The position numbers and the translations under genes are program-made. DNA of 64,000 nucleotides from Silurus meridionalis (taxonomy: Eukaryota; Chordata; Actinopteri; Siluriformes; Siluridae), in contig NC_060911.1 in assembly GCF_014805685.1 (NCBI RefSeq), forward strand, positions 6,111,212 through 6,175,211, written 5' to 3'. Positions 1 to 10,577 of the stretch are shown in pieces; position 1 is the stretch's first letter; each line of letters starts with the position of its first letter. The notes beneath the pieces were generated by a model, which searched no databases, was not told where the DNA came from, and saw only the letters and a program-made list of their open reading frames with translations.

Positions 1-354
1 GTGATGAATATATTTGAGAAATACTTTCCACTGCCACAGTCTGGTGCAGCAAATGTCCACAGAGCATGACTCCAAACAAAAGTCTAAAAACAATCACACA
101 TTGATTTACGACTTTTGTGAAAATTAATCCTACAAGGAATGGAATCAGAATCATCTCCAGCAGGTCAGTGATCAGGAGAAAGATGGCGATGACTGAGATC
201 CGACCTCTGCTCTTGCGATGAAGGTAGAGAACATGCAGAGCCCAAAGCACAGCTGGAAAACCCGCATACTCTCCAGTGATAAGGAAAATGATCAGGCGGG
301 TTGTTCTGTGCTCAGGTCTTCAGATTTTGAACAGCAGTTCTCAAACAAGTGCAT
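1..354 (-). pseudogene. GPCR-like gene, copy A (5' part, frame-broken)
   Basis: This is the N-terminal part of a small rhodopsin-type receptor gene on the minus strand; the rest lies outside the window. It aligns base for base with the intact copy at 15340-16089. The start ATG is the complement of 352-354. About 16 codons in, one base present in the intact copy is missing (near 306, TTCTG against TTCTTG), which shifts the frame, so this copy reads as a pseudogene unless the missing base is a sequencing error. Other differences are scattered substitutions. The ligand is unknown. Confidence 0.7.
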
Positions 355-1590
355 GATGTACAGTATTGTAGGCAGCTATAAATGGACAGAAGATGCTGAT
401 TAATCTTTACTTAATCATGGAAAATTGTAAAACATTATAGGAACAGATGCTGTGGTGTAAGACGATTATAAACAATGCATGCTGCAGTGTGAAAAATATT
501 AAACCACCCTTTTGCTCTATATTTTCCTATTTTTGTGTTTAGTAAGGATCGTGCTGGATTATTTTTTCACATTTATAATAAGTCCTAACTCCTTAATAGC
601 TTGTGCATCTTACATTTTATATAATATACACTAAAAAGGGTGAGAGACTTCAAATGGTTTGCTTTATGAAGAATGTCAATTACTTTTTACATTTTGTAAA
701 TGAAGAATGTTTTCTACTTATCAAAGCCACAGACCAAAAACAGAAACCAAACTGAGCACAAAACCAGAAAAGAACTCAACACTGGAAACTTTACAGGACC
801 CCTTTAAATGATTATATGCGTACTTATATATTAAGACTATATTTATGCAATATCTATACTTTAAACAATTATGGTAAGCTTCACGACACAGAATGATGCT
901 CTTTCCACTTTCTGGCACAAAGTTTTATGCAGCTTTGTGCTGTAGACCCACTACAGATTTGTGCGGTAGACATTTTTCTGATCAGTGTGAACATGTATGT
1001 TAAAAGTGATATTAATCCCAAGACCATTTGTAATATTTAAATAAAATACCTGCTCATAACTGGATTTTTGAAAAAAACAAAAATAACGAAATAAATCTCA
1101 GTGATGCAACACAGTGGAAACACAAATCTACTACACTTTATCTAACTTCAAACCTACTGTGATCAGAAGACGTTCTGATATGGTGCTGTATTGAGACGCA
1201 AACAATACCACTGAGAAACGTTTCAGAATAATAAAAAAATAAATATTTCTATATGTCAATGTGTATTGTGTGTCAATGTGTGAATTACCTTACAGGTGAG
1301 TGAAGAACTCGAGTGTCCCTGGAACAAGAATATACAAACTTGATCATTTGAGAAAAGGAGGAAATCTGTATCTGCCTGGAGCAGTGTGAGAAGGGGAGGA
1401 GAGAAAAGTGACAGTAGGTACTTCTGTAGGTACTTCTGTAGGCCGTAGGCAAGTATCAATAGACAATATACTGTGTGTCTATATAGTAAACTGAATGTTG
1501 CTTTAAGCCTATCTTGTGGTATGTTCCCCATGTCCATTCCAACATCATTCCAGAGATTAGACAGATGACTCTAATGAATCTTTTTTTTTT
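355..1590. repeat. Duplicated 5' flank of GPCR copy A
   Basis: This AT-rich non-coding stretch is paralogous to the flank of the intact copy (about 16090-17360). Shared blocks include the run after the start codon (410-780 against 16140-16560) and 960-1570 against 16760-17350. The two flanks differ by an indel block at about 790-950. I see no convincing exon in it. Confidence 0.7.
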
Positions 1591-1775
1591 TTACATGGGA
1601 AATTGTAAAGTTTTGGGGGGGAACAGATGCTGTAGTGTGAGAGGATTATTAAAAAAAAAAAAAGGCATGCTGCAGTGTCATCCAAAAAAAATAAATAAAA
1701 CACCCTAATTCTCTTTATTTTCCAATTTTTATGCTTGTTAAGGATCGTGTTGGATTATTTTCGATATGTCCCATC
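1591..1775. repeat. Extra copy of the flank segment, left of the LTR element
   Basis: This segment resembles both 16150-16300 and 16600-16690: a GGAACAGATGCTGT motif, then GCATGCTGCAGTGT, then AAGGATCGTG followed by TTGGATTAT. It ends in CCATC, the target of the neighbouring LTR element, and its sequence resumes at 5904. Confidence 0.6.
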
Positions 1776-2256
1776 TGTCAGGAATCCACCTGCCACGCCT
1801 CCTTCAGAGGCTGCCTTTGCCTCTGCGCGCTCCCAAGCGTGCAGCGCAAATCACACACAGCTGAAGCGCATTATCGACTCATTCCCTGCCTCCATATAAA
1901 CCACTCACTCACCCACACTCGGGGTCCGTTATTGTACGTTCATGCGTGGTCGTGCAGGTTCATGCTGGTATGTGTTCGCGTTTGTGCTTCTCCCGCTACA
2001 TGCCTTCTTCGCCCGGACTCCTCGCTCACTCCACGGCCATGTTTGGCTTCCCCAGCGCACCTCGGACTTCCGACGCTTCCCCGTCGCTTCCCCCCGTGCT
2101 GCGCTTCCTCCTTCACGCACCGTGGATGTTATATTTGAACTGCCGTTTGCCGGATTATCCCGATCTGCACGGGTATTTTGTGTTGGCTCTGCCTTTTGCT
2201 GAATAAAGTTTATGTTTGCCGTTACTCCGGCTTCCGCCTCCGTACCTCGCCTAACA
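1776..2256 (+). repeat. 5' LTR of the Gypsy-type element
   Basis: It begins TGTCAGGAATCC and ends ACCTCGCCTAACA. It contains CATATAAACC (about 1890), a possible TATA box, and GAATAAAG (about 2201), a possible poly(A) signal. It is nearly identical to 5425-5903, so the insertion looks recent. Confidence 0.88.
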
Positions 2257-2552
2257 GAATAACGGACCCCTGAAAAGGAATTTACGGACAAAAAAAAAAA
2301 ATAATAAGAGAAAAATAACAAGGGAAAAAGGACATGATCGGATTAACGCCGTGGTCCCGGCGCGAGCCGTGTCTCGGAGGTCGGGTTCGTTCAGCCGCGA
2401 TCAAGCCACAGTCAAGCTACGCCCCCGGGTAAACCCGGAAGCTCGCAGCCGCTTTTCGGGCACGCTCGGCAGCGCCACGCCCCCCTAATGACGTCACGCA
2501 ACTTCCGGCTCGCTTCTCCGGCAACAGAGCTGAATGGAGGGATTTTTGGAGC

Positions 2553-3659
2553 GTGGATCGGTACGTGGAGTTGAACGCAGCCTGTTATCCCACCGAAGAA
2601 GCGAAAATCGCCCTCCACATGTCCCTTCTGACCAAGGAATCTCTCTTCCTTGCCAGAGAGCTGTGGAGCAGGATGGAGGGCAAGATCAGCTCATGCACCT
2701 GGTTCCTCCAGCTTCTCACCAGGGAACTCGGTATAACCACGGCTGATCTCCATCTCCTCTCCCCAGCTTCTGAGAACGCCGTTCCTCATCAGAGCTTCCA
2801 GGAGGTCACCACGCTGATTCAGGCCCTCCAGGGCTCCGCTCCGCCGAAGGTCCTCCAAGGGATCTCCGCCGTGCTCCAGGAGATCCAGGCTGGCTCCATT
2901 TCGTCCCAGGACCTCCAGGAGCTCTCCATCCTGCTCCAGAACCTTCGGGTGGGTCCAGCTTTGTTCCAGGTGTCCACAGAAAGCTCCACTCCGTTCCCGT
3001 GTCCCGAGGAGAGCTCCGTTTGGCCCCAGGACCTCCGTGAGTGCTCGGCTCCATCCCAAGACCTCCGTGAGTGCTCGGCTCCATCCCAAGACCTCCGTGA
3101 GTGCTCGGCTCCGTACCAGGACCTCAAAGAGAGCTTGGCTGCGTCCCAGGACTTCTCGGAGATCTCCGCCTCGCTCCAGGTCTCCCAGGAGAACCCAGCT
3201 CCGCTCCATCTCTCTAAGGAGAACCCAGCTCCGCTCCAGGTCTCCAAGGAGAGCCCAGCTCCGCTCCAGGTCTCCAAGGAGAGCCCAGCTCCACTCCAGG
3301 TCTCCGAAGAGATCTCCGTTCCGCTCCAGGTCTCCGAAGAGAGCTCTGTTCTGCTCCAGGGTCCTACAGAGAGCTCCGTTCCGTCCCAGGACCTCCGTGA
3401 GAGCTCCGTTCCATCCCCGAGCGACCCAGTGAGCTCCTCTCTGTCCCCGAGCGAACCCGTGAGCTCCTCTCTGTCCCCGAGCGAACCCGTGAGCTCCTCT
3501 CTGTCCCCGAGCGAACCCGTGAGCTCCTCTCTGTCCCCGAGCGAACCCGTGAACTCGGTTCCGCCGCAGAGAGTCCCCGAGAGCTCGGTTCCGCCGCAGA
3601 GAGTCCCCGAGAGCTCGCTTCGTCCCAGGGTCTCCAGGCGAGCTCCTCTCCGCTCCTAG
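2553..3659 (+). CDS. gag-like N-terminus fused to Ser/Pro-rich repeats (LTR element ORF)
   Basis: This open frame of 368 codons starts at an ATG about 300 bp inside the 5' LTR. Residues about 1-65 look like a retrotransposon capsid segment (a CYPTEEAKIALHMSLLT block and an LW pair), which is the usual fish Gypsy gag pattern. From about residue 110 it becomes 10-residue repeats: first QDLRECSAPS, then LQVSKESPAP, then SPSEPVSSSL, each coded by 30-bp DNA units. There are no transmembrane segments or zinc knuckle. A long antisense frame also stays open because the GC-rich repeats lack stops. The function of the repeat domain is unknown. Confidence 0.6.
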   Translation: MDRYVELNAACYPTEEAKIALHMSLLTKESLFLARELWSRMEGKISSCTWFLQLLTRELGITTADLHLLSPASENAVPHQSFQEVTTLIQALQGSAPPKVLQGISAVLQEIQAGSISSQDLQELSILLQNLRVGPALFQVSTESSTPFPCPEESSVWPQDLRECSAPSQDLRECSAPSQDLRECSAPYQDLKESLAASQDFSEISASLQVSQENPAPLHLSKENPAPLQVSKESPAPLQVSKESPAPLQVSEEISVPLQVSEESSVLLQGPTESSVPSQDLRESSVPSPSDPVSSSLSPSEPVSSSLSPSEPVSSSLSPSEPVSSSLSPSEPVNSVPPQRVPESSVPPQRVPESSLRPRVSRRAPLRS

Positions 3660-5424
3660 GCTTCCAGGCGGCTCCCTTCCCACTCCTAGGCTTCCAGGAG
3701 AGCTCCTCTTCGCTCCAGGTCCCTGATGAGAGCTTGGCTCCGCTCCCGCTTCCTGACGTGAGCTCCTCTTTGCTCCCAAGTCCCAAGGAGAGCTCGGTTC
3801 CACGCCCATGCACCTCTTCATCCAATGGGATCCCGGAGCACACAACTCGCCTCCGAGACTGCGAAAGGGACGTCGACCCGTTGCCCCCGGGCGTCACCGA
3901 AGGCTACAGCTCGCCCCCAGTCTCCCTGAAGGCGACTCCACCTCTCAGAGCCCCGCTTCAACCAAGGGATCCCCAGAGCTCTCAACTCCCCCCGAGACTG
4001 CGAAAGGGACATCGAGCCGCTGCCCCGGGCTACATCCGAAGGCGACAGCTCACCCCACAGTCTCCCAAGAAGTGACGGCTCGCCCCACGAGCACTCTGTA
4101 GGCGAAGCTACGTCACAGACCTTCCCAAGGGATCCCCAGAGCTCTCACCTCAGTTCCTGGACTGCGAAAGGGATGTCGAACCGCTGCCCCTGGCTTCATC
4201 CGAAGGCGACGGCTCGCCCCACAGTCTCTCAAAAGGTGACGGCTCGCCTCAGGACCCCTCTCACGGTGACATCCTGCCCTCAAGCTCCCTGGAGGTTGAC
4301 GTCGCACCAACGAATCCTGACGAGGTCACGACTCAACCGCTGTACTCGGTCAGGGACATCGCTCCATCTCCGGGCTCCGTCCAGAGGGTCTTCCAGCCGG
4401 TAAGCCCCGTCAAAAGCTCTGCCCTGCTTCCGGTAGTCACCGAGGTTGTCTCTCCACTCCAGGTCCCCGTGGGTGATGAAGTCCCGTTCCTGACCTTCCT
4501 GGGTAACACCGATCCGTTCCAGGTTGCTGCCAGGGACGTCATGCCTAGGCAGGGCTCCAGACCACCGCAGGGGAAGTCACTCAGCTGCCGTTTTTTGCTG
4601 AGGGCGTGGCTCCGCTCCCGGGCTCCGCTGAGGGCAGCACTCCACCTCCAGTCTCCGCAGAGGGCGTCGCGCCGCTCCTGGTCTCCGTGGGGGTCATCTC
4701 TCCGCCTTCTGTCTCTGCTGAGGGCGTCGCTCTGTTTCAGGTCCCCACTGTAGGCGTCACCCCTTTCCGGGTCTCCGCTGTGGCTGTCTCCCAGCTCCGG
4801 GTCTCCGCCGAGGACCTAAAGCCGCCTCCTGTCTCCGCCGAGGGCGTCGCTCCGCTCCAGGTCTCCAGGGGGGTCGTCTCTCCGCCTGCTGGCTCCGCCA
4901 AGGGCGTCGCTCCGCTCCGGGTCTCCATAGGGGTCGTCTCTCCGCCTCCTGTCTCCGCCCAGGACGTCGTTCCGCTCCGGGTCTCCATAGGGGTCGTCTC
5001 TCCGCCTCCTGTCTCCGCCTTGGAAGTCGTTACGCTCCGGGTCTCCATAGGGGTCGTCTCTCTGCCTCCTGTCTCCGCCGAGGACGTCGTTACGCTCCGG
5101 GTCTCCAGGGGGGTCGTCGCGCCGCCTGCAACCTTCGCTGAGGGAATCGCTCTGCTCCAGGTCTCCGTGGGGGACGTCTCTCCGCCTCTGGTTTGCGCCG
5201 AGGACTTCACCCCGTTCCTGGCCTCCGCATGGGGCTGTGTTCCGTCCTGGCTCTCCGCAGGTGTGGTCGCTTCGCCTCGGGCCCTTGCTTGCTGTTCCTG
5301 GCTCCGTGACGGTTCCGGCCGGGTCACCTTCGACCCTGGAGGACTGGAGGGGCCCTCCTCTGAGTGCCCAGGCCCCTGCCCGGGCAGTGGGCGGTTTGGG
5401 GGCGTCCAGTGCCGCCCCTTGGGG
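3660..5424 (+). pseudogene. Continuation of the LTR-element repeat ORF in shifted frames
   Basis: The repeat-protein coding sense continues after the stop at 3659 in at least three different frames: about 3734-4075, 3808-4101, and 4606 to the 3' LTR. The last segment is a run of roughly 20-residue units (pattern VSAEDVVPLRVS...GVVSPP) coded by 60-bp tandem repeats at about 4600-5240. The frame changes suggest decay, repeat slippage or consensus errors. No enzymatic domain is visible. Confidence 0.5.
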
Positions 5425-5903
5425 TGTCAGGAATCCACCTGCCACGCCTCCTTCAGAGGCTGCCTTTGCCTCTGCGCGCTCCCAAGCGTGCAGCGCAAAT
5501 CACACACAGCTGAAGCGCATTATCGACTCATTCCCTGCCTCCATATAAACCACTCACTCACCCACACTCGGGGTCCGTTAATGTACGTTCATGCGTGGTC
5601 GTGCAGGTTCATGCTGGTATGTGTTCGCGTTTGTGCTTCTCCCGCTACATGCCTTTTTCGCCTGGACTCCTCGCTCACTCCACGGCCGCGTTTGGCTTCC
5701 CCAGCGCACCTCGGACTTCCGACGCTTCCCCGTCGCTTCCCCCCGTGCTGCGCTTCCTCCTTCACGCACCGTGGATGTTATATTTGAACTGCCGTTTGCC
5801 GGATTATCCTGATCTGCACGGGTATTTTGTGTTGGCTCTGCCTTTTGCTGAATAAAGTTTGTTTGCCGTTACTCCGGCTTCCGCCTCCGTACCTCGCCTA
5901 ACA
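5425..5903 (+). repeat. 3' LTR of the Gypsy-type element
   Basis: This matches 1776-2256 with few differences and is followed by the duplicated target CCATC at 5904-5908. Confidence 0.88.
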
Positions 5904-5959
5904 CCATCGAAGACAGACAGACAAATACGTAACTGTCCCCTTTTTGTATTACCTCAACA

Positions 5960-6449
5960 TAGTGGCAGGCGGTCAGGGCCAGCAAAGCTAAAGCTAGCTA
6001 GCTTGTCTCAGCCCAGGAAAGGGTTTGTTCTCCACTTCCAGACCAGTGAATACGAGCGGTACCACTGGATTACAGCCTCTGAGGAGCGATGCAAATTATG
6101 TGTGTGCATCTCTGGTGAGTAGGTTGTATTTTATTTAAATTGTTTATGTTTTTGTCGTGTTATTAGACAAATATTAATTCTGAACTGCTCCAGATGATGT
6201 GCATGGCACAGTTGCTGTGGTAGTGTAAAGGTATGAAGTTGTCTTAACTAGGTTTCTTGCTTTAGTAAAATGTTATTCTAAATGTAAAATGCCTTTCTCT
6301 CTGTAATGCCACGCATTGTTATATTAGGTTTTTGTAGAGTATTGATGGTTTCTATAATTGCAACGTGATAATGGTGGTATTAAGAGGTGGATTAAGTCGG
6401 GTAAGTCCCCACTGAAGGCCCAGGTACCAAAATGCACGGCCCGCCTCTG
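5960..6449 (+). mobile_element. hAT-like non-autonomous element with zinc-finger exon remnant
   Basis: It is flanked by an 8-bp direct duplication, CCTCAACA (5952-5959 and 6450-6457), the target length of hAT transposons. The ends are imperfect inverted repeats (TAGTGGCAGGCGG at the left; complement of the right end CAGAGGCGGGCCG). Inside, 6000-6120 reads as a short open segment resembling the TTF-type zinc-finger start of ZMYM/hAT transposases (YHWITASEERCKLC), followed by a GTGAGT splice donor. The rest of a transposase is missing. A matching unoccupied site is at about 16725-16735. Confidence 0.75.
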
Positions 6450-6467
6450 CCTCAACAACTAAGATCT

Positions 6468-7059
6468 GGGTGTCACCAAATGTCCATTCATTATAGGCTC
6501 CCTGCAGACGAGCACACAGAGGAGAGGATCAGAAAATAATCTCATGCTCGCTAAAGAGTCCAACATAAATGGAAGGCCATTAAAAACAGTCATGAAAAAT
6601 GGTATGTATAAAATAATCAGCGCAAACATGGCAACAGTGAGCACTAACATGCCTGGCTTCCTGTCTGTGGTTTGGTTGACGTCTAGAGGTGCTTTCCATG
6701 TTAATAAGTATGTGACCACGCAAATAAATACAGGTAACACACATGCACCAAAAATGATTATAGACCCAATATATATAAACTGGCATCCGATTATTAGCAC
6801 AAACACAACGATGCAGGAGGTAATGGAGCACAGAGGGGAGAAAACTTTACCAAGTGATGAATATATTTGAGAAATACTTTCCACTGCCACAATCTGGTGC
6901 AGCAAATGTCCACAGAGCCTGACTCCAAACAAAAGTCTAAAAACAATCACACATGGATTTAGTGAAAATGAATCCTACAAGGAATGGAATCAGAATCATT
7001 TCCAGCAGGTCAGTGATCAGGAGGGAAATGGCGATGACTGAGATCTGCTCTTGCGATTA
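6468..7059 (-). pseudogene. GPCR-like gene, copy B (truncated)
   Basis: This is the second copy of the receptor gene on the minus strand. The C-terminal two thirds are open (about 163 codons, 6459-6950), but small deletions near 6955-6965 and 7043 disrupt the N-terminal part, and homology stops at about 7059, before the start codon. One codon is also lost near 6770 compared with the intact copy. At its 3' side it abuts the flank segment through the shared bases AGATCTG, probably a duplication junction. Confidence 0.75.
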
Positions 7060-7437
7060 AATGGTGGTACTTTGTTCTAGCAAACAAAGTACTTCTTTAA
7101 CTCAAACAGAGCCAGGCGGGCAAAAATATAAACAAACTTTAAATAACTTAAAATATTTTGCCCTCCAAAAAAATATCTCCTGTCAAACACATAAAAAAAA
7201 TTTATTTTAAGTTTTTGTTCAAAATATAAAGAGAATGTGTCATCTGTAACTGTATGCCTTTTAGAGATAATTTCATCTTTCACTTGTTTAACTGTCCACA
7301 ATAACAGAAATTTTGACCAGGAGTGCCCAAACTTTGCCCACTGTAGGTAAGTTAGAATATTCAGCTTTTTTAGCTGTCTAAATTTTTCAGTCAGATTTTT
7401 TAAAAAGATGGATAATATGAAAATATGAATTGGAAAT
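7060..7437. other. Unassigned AT-rich stretch between copy B and the retrovirus
   Basis: No gene is visible here. At its left edge, exactly where receptor homology ends, there is a perfect 10-bp stem hairpin (7067-7076 with 7083-7092, GTACTTTGTT). The remainder is low-complexity sequence without recognisable repeat ends. Confidence 0.5.
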
Positions 7438-9008
7438 TGTAAGACTTTTGCTTGATCCTGACCAAAAGGTCGGCCCCCTCCCGAGAACACAGCATGGATG
7501 CCCGAGAGGGGTGTGGGCCAGGATGTGGGCCCTAACACGTTTTCCTCCAGGACTCACGGCAGGGGACTAACGACCCGCAACCCCCTTTCGAGAACCAGAA
7601 CATTTCCTGGAATACAGTAGGCTCCCCGGAGAGCTACCCTTGGTCTTGACCACCACATCTCCATACAAATGGTGGATCTGCAGACAAGTGTCTGACCCTC
7701 TTCCCTCCTTTTCCTGTTACATCCTCAACACAGAACATTCTACAGCACACGGATGATTATGTGTAAGAAAGGTCATATCACATGTAAATAACGACAGAAA
7801 ATGTTCATGTTTCATTTCTTTACAAAGGTTTATCGCGACTGGTACACAGGTCCCATTCCCACAGCAATAGAACAAATAATAAAAAAAGGTTTTAATAAAG
7901 TTAAAGAAAACATAACTCTATACAAGGCGTGCCCACTACAGATGTATACAGGCGAGGTGCCTCCCACAGGTCTGTAAGAACCAATCAATGCAAACTTCCA
8001 TGACTAAATAATGTTTACATAATGCTTACTCTATCTGGGTATTTAAGGAGAACTGACCAACAATTCAGGAATCTGTAAACAGATATCCCGCACGATTACT
8101 GTGTGTAGTCTCGTACCAGGTATGAAAGGTTTTATATTTCCTGTTTAAATGTAAATACTATTGGTTTGTATTTATGTTTTATTTTAATTGAACTATAAAT
8201 TGGCTTTGAATTGTGATTTTCTTACCTGGTTAATAAATTGTTATGTTTAATTTTATTCTGTGTTGCTCGGTAAATGTTGACACTGCAAGTAATAACGTTG
8301 CATCCGCAGTTACCGTAAGGACTGGAAATCAGGCTAGATCGGCCTAAATCCCAGTTAGATAGTGAATAACACATCAACTGAGGATTTTAGAGATACGACT
8401 AGCACTTGGCGTTAGTTTAAGTGTACTTAGAAGCGTGGAGGCTAACAATATGTATTTCCGTTTAGAGTAACATTTCTAATCACTCTAAATAGGGTCAGCC
8501 TCAACCTCTGATTATTTCAATATTATTCTATTCATTATCTGTGGTTAGAAATAATTATTGTAATAATTAAGTGTCACCTCTAAGGGGACTAAATAAAGTA
8601 TGTTTAAAGTTGAGCACGCAGAGAGCGGCCGCTTAAGCATATAGTCCAACCTCTGGCAGCGACCAATACTGATTCGCTTATGACCGTTGACCAGTATGTT
8701 AATTATAGGGCCCATACTAGGATCTTGTGCGACTGTGTGAACCGAATGAACGAGTGTAATGCCAGAGCTTAATCAGAATAACTAGACAAACATCCATCAA
8801 AATTATACTATTAGTAAAATAACAACCTATGCAAATATTTATTGTTTTATCTAAATGGAGTCAGATAAAAGGTCAATAACAAAAATGAAATAATACATTA
8901 ATCCAAATCTTATTATCTAATGTGAAAGGAAAGATTAGAACGCGCGAGAATCCTTCGCCACGCCTCTGGAAACCGTCGTTGGACCAGTGGGTGGTTCCCC
9001 GTCTTACA
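7438..9008 (+). repeat. 5' LTR of the endogenous retrovirus
   Basis: It is 1571 bp and repeats as 12835-14393. It has a TATA-like TATTTAAGG at 8040-8048 and possible poly(A) signals AATAAA at 8232-8237 and 8592-8597. With the first signal, U3 is about 630 bp and U5 is unusually long (about 750 bp). Confidence 0.9.
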
Positions 9009-9012
9009 AAGT

Positions 9013-9030
9013 TGGTGACCCCGACGTGAT
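9013..9030 (+). promoter_or_regulatory. Primer-binding site, tRNA-Trp type
   Basis: The 18 bases TGGTGACCCCGACGTGAT lie four bases after the 5' LTR. They match the primer site I know from Rous sarcoma virus and other avian leukosis-type viruses, which use tRNA-Trp. Confidence 0.85.
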
Positions 9031-9136
9031 CTCTCTACCTGCACAGGCGAGTGACATCTTTCCGACGCGACTACTCAGTTTGGATTCCCACAGAAGATAT
9101 GAGGTTTGATCTTCTCCTTCCCTGCCTACAGCTGCT

Positions 9137-9143
9137 ATGGTAA
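9137..9143 (+). promoter_or_regulatory. Candidate leader splice donor
   Basis: The sequence ATG|GTAAGT in the viral leader is a strong donor consensus, placed directly after an ATG. A candidate env acceptor lies at 10577. Confidence 0.5.
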
Positions 9144-9286
9144 GTTCGTTCCTTTTTGCCTATTAGAAGTGTTGAGGGAAAGTTTTGCACACCCAATATA
9201 GACACATAAATTAGAACGGGCCGGTATGCCCATTGTTAGACCGGAGACCGTAGAAGTCCGGTGGGGCATAAGAATTTAGAGGAAAC

Positions 9287-9385
9287 ATGGATTCTCAGGG
9301 ACATTATAGAAGCAGTATAGAGGAGAAACTCATAGAAACAGCCGCGTTAAAGCTAAAAAACACCCTTGTTCTGTTAAAAGAATAG
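9287..9385 (+). pseudogene. gag: Short gag-start remnant
   Basis: An ATG about 275 bp downstream of the 5' LTR opens a frame of 32 codons that ends at TAG. Its position fits the beginning of gag, but nothing of matrix, capsid or nucleocapsid follows, because pol sequence appears within about 30-130 bases. The gag assignment rests on position only. Confidence 0.35.
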
Positions 9386-9414
9386 GGACTAAATCTCACA
9401 TAGAGCAATAATTA

Positions 9415-10545
9415 AAACGTATCCTGGTATTTTGCCACGGGCCATAAACTGGAAACAAAATCAAAATATAAACTCAGAGATGGGAAATACATCATTCTAG
9501 AGGCCCTTCAGAAACCAGTGATTAAATTATACCATGATTATGCGCATGTATCAGCTCCCAAAACACAACAGCTGATACAGAAAAACGTCTGGTGGCCAAA
9601 ATGGCATCAGACATTGAGAGATGGTGCAACACATGTCTCATATGTGCCACCATCAACCAGGGTAGAACTGGACGTACAAACTTGTGTCGCCCAGAACCAC
9701 CCAAAGGACCATGGGAATTCTTACAGCTAGATTTTATTGGTCCATTACCCACTGCCAAGGGGGGATATCGCTATTGTCTCGTCATAATTGATAAATTCTC
9801 TAAATGGATAGACGCAATTCCAACTCGCGACAACAGCGCACGCACCGTGGCACGAGCAATGGCAAATCAAATCCTGCCAATCTGGGGAACACCAACTCAG
9901 ATCGAGTCTGACCAAGGAACACACTTCACAGGTCAGATAATGAAACACATATGTGAAATGCTACATATCAAACAAAGATTTCACGTTCCATACAGGCCGC
10001 AAAGCTCAGGTATGGTGGAACGGGCAAATCGTTCGATAAAAAGCATCTCCAAACAAATAATGCAACATCAAAACAGGTGGACTGATGCACTGCCAACAGT
10101 TCTGACAGTCTTGCGAGCAACCCCATCCAAAGCCACAGGCATCAGCCCGTTTGAACTCATGACAGGCAGAGTCATGAAACTACCCATAGACCCAGAAATC
10201 ACCCCAGCAGATCTGGGACCCCTTGTGCTTGCAAAACAACAGACTGTACTAACACAATTACAACAAAGACTGGCAGTGTTACAAACACAAACCACCTTAA
10301 AACAGCAACAGTCTGACCTAATGAATGATGCACAATTTAACCCAACTTCTGAGATCAAATTTACCGAGGGTGACATGATCATGATTCGGGTGTTTATAAA
10401 ACAGGGTCCATTCACACCCAGATGGCATGGACCACATGAGATAAAAGCTTTATGCAATAGCTGTGTGGCCATAAGTGTCAAGGGGAAGTTGAAATGGTAC
10501 CACATGTCCCAGTGCAAAATCTTCAAAGGTTCTGCTAATCAATAA
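9415..10545 (+). pseudogene. pol: Retroviral integrase (3' end of pol), one frame break
   Basis: Integrase inserts viral DNA into the host genome. The open sense begins at about 9415. The zinc-binding part shows H-x3-H (YHDYAH) and then C-x2-C (CNTCLIC). The catalytic core has the expected acidic residues: the first D in LQLDFIG, the second in ESDQGTHF, and E in GMVERANR. A basic C-terminal part follows and the frame ends at 10545. The frame changes once, in an A run near 9596, between the two zinc-binding pairs; from 9592 on it is open for 317 codons. The general look is gamma/epsilon-like. Upstream polymerase domains are missing. Confidence 0.85.
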
Positions 10546-10577
10546 TTATTAAAGTTTCTCTCTGTTTCATCTCCTAG

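Larger units (their letters stand above)
1776..5903 (+). mobile_element. Non-autonomous Gypsy-type LTR retrotransposon with repeat-rich ORF
   Basis: The element is complete, with two near-identical LTRs (481 and 479 bp) that begin TGTCAG and end CTAACA, flanked by the direct 5-bp duplication CCATC (1771-1775 and 5904-5908). The 3.2 kb interior has no protease, reverse transcriptase or integrase. It encodes a gag-like N-terminus followed by long Ser/Pro-rich repeats in broken frames. The target-site length and the gag-like start point to the Ty3/Gypsy group. It must depend on another element for movement. The paralogous unoccupied site is at about 16671-16700. Confidence 0.88.

Noticed and set aside
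1942..2206. Overlapping 86-codon frames in both LTR copies
   Set aside because: They lie wholly within the LTRs, over the promoter and poly(A) region, and show no domain. They are open by GC composition.
2691..3845. A 384-codon antisense open frame inside the LTR element
   Set aside because: It mirrors the 30-bp GC-rich repeats, which lack stops in several frames. The sense frame has the gag-like start and the repeat phase.
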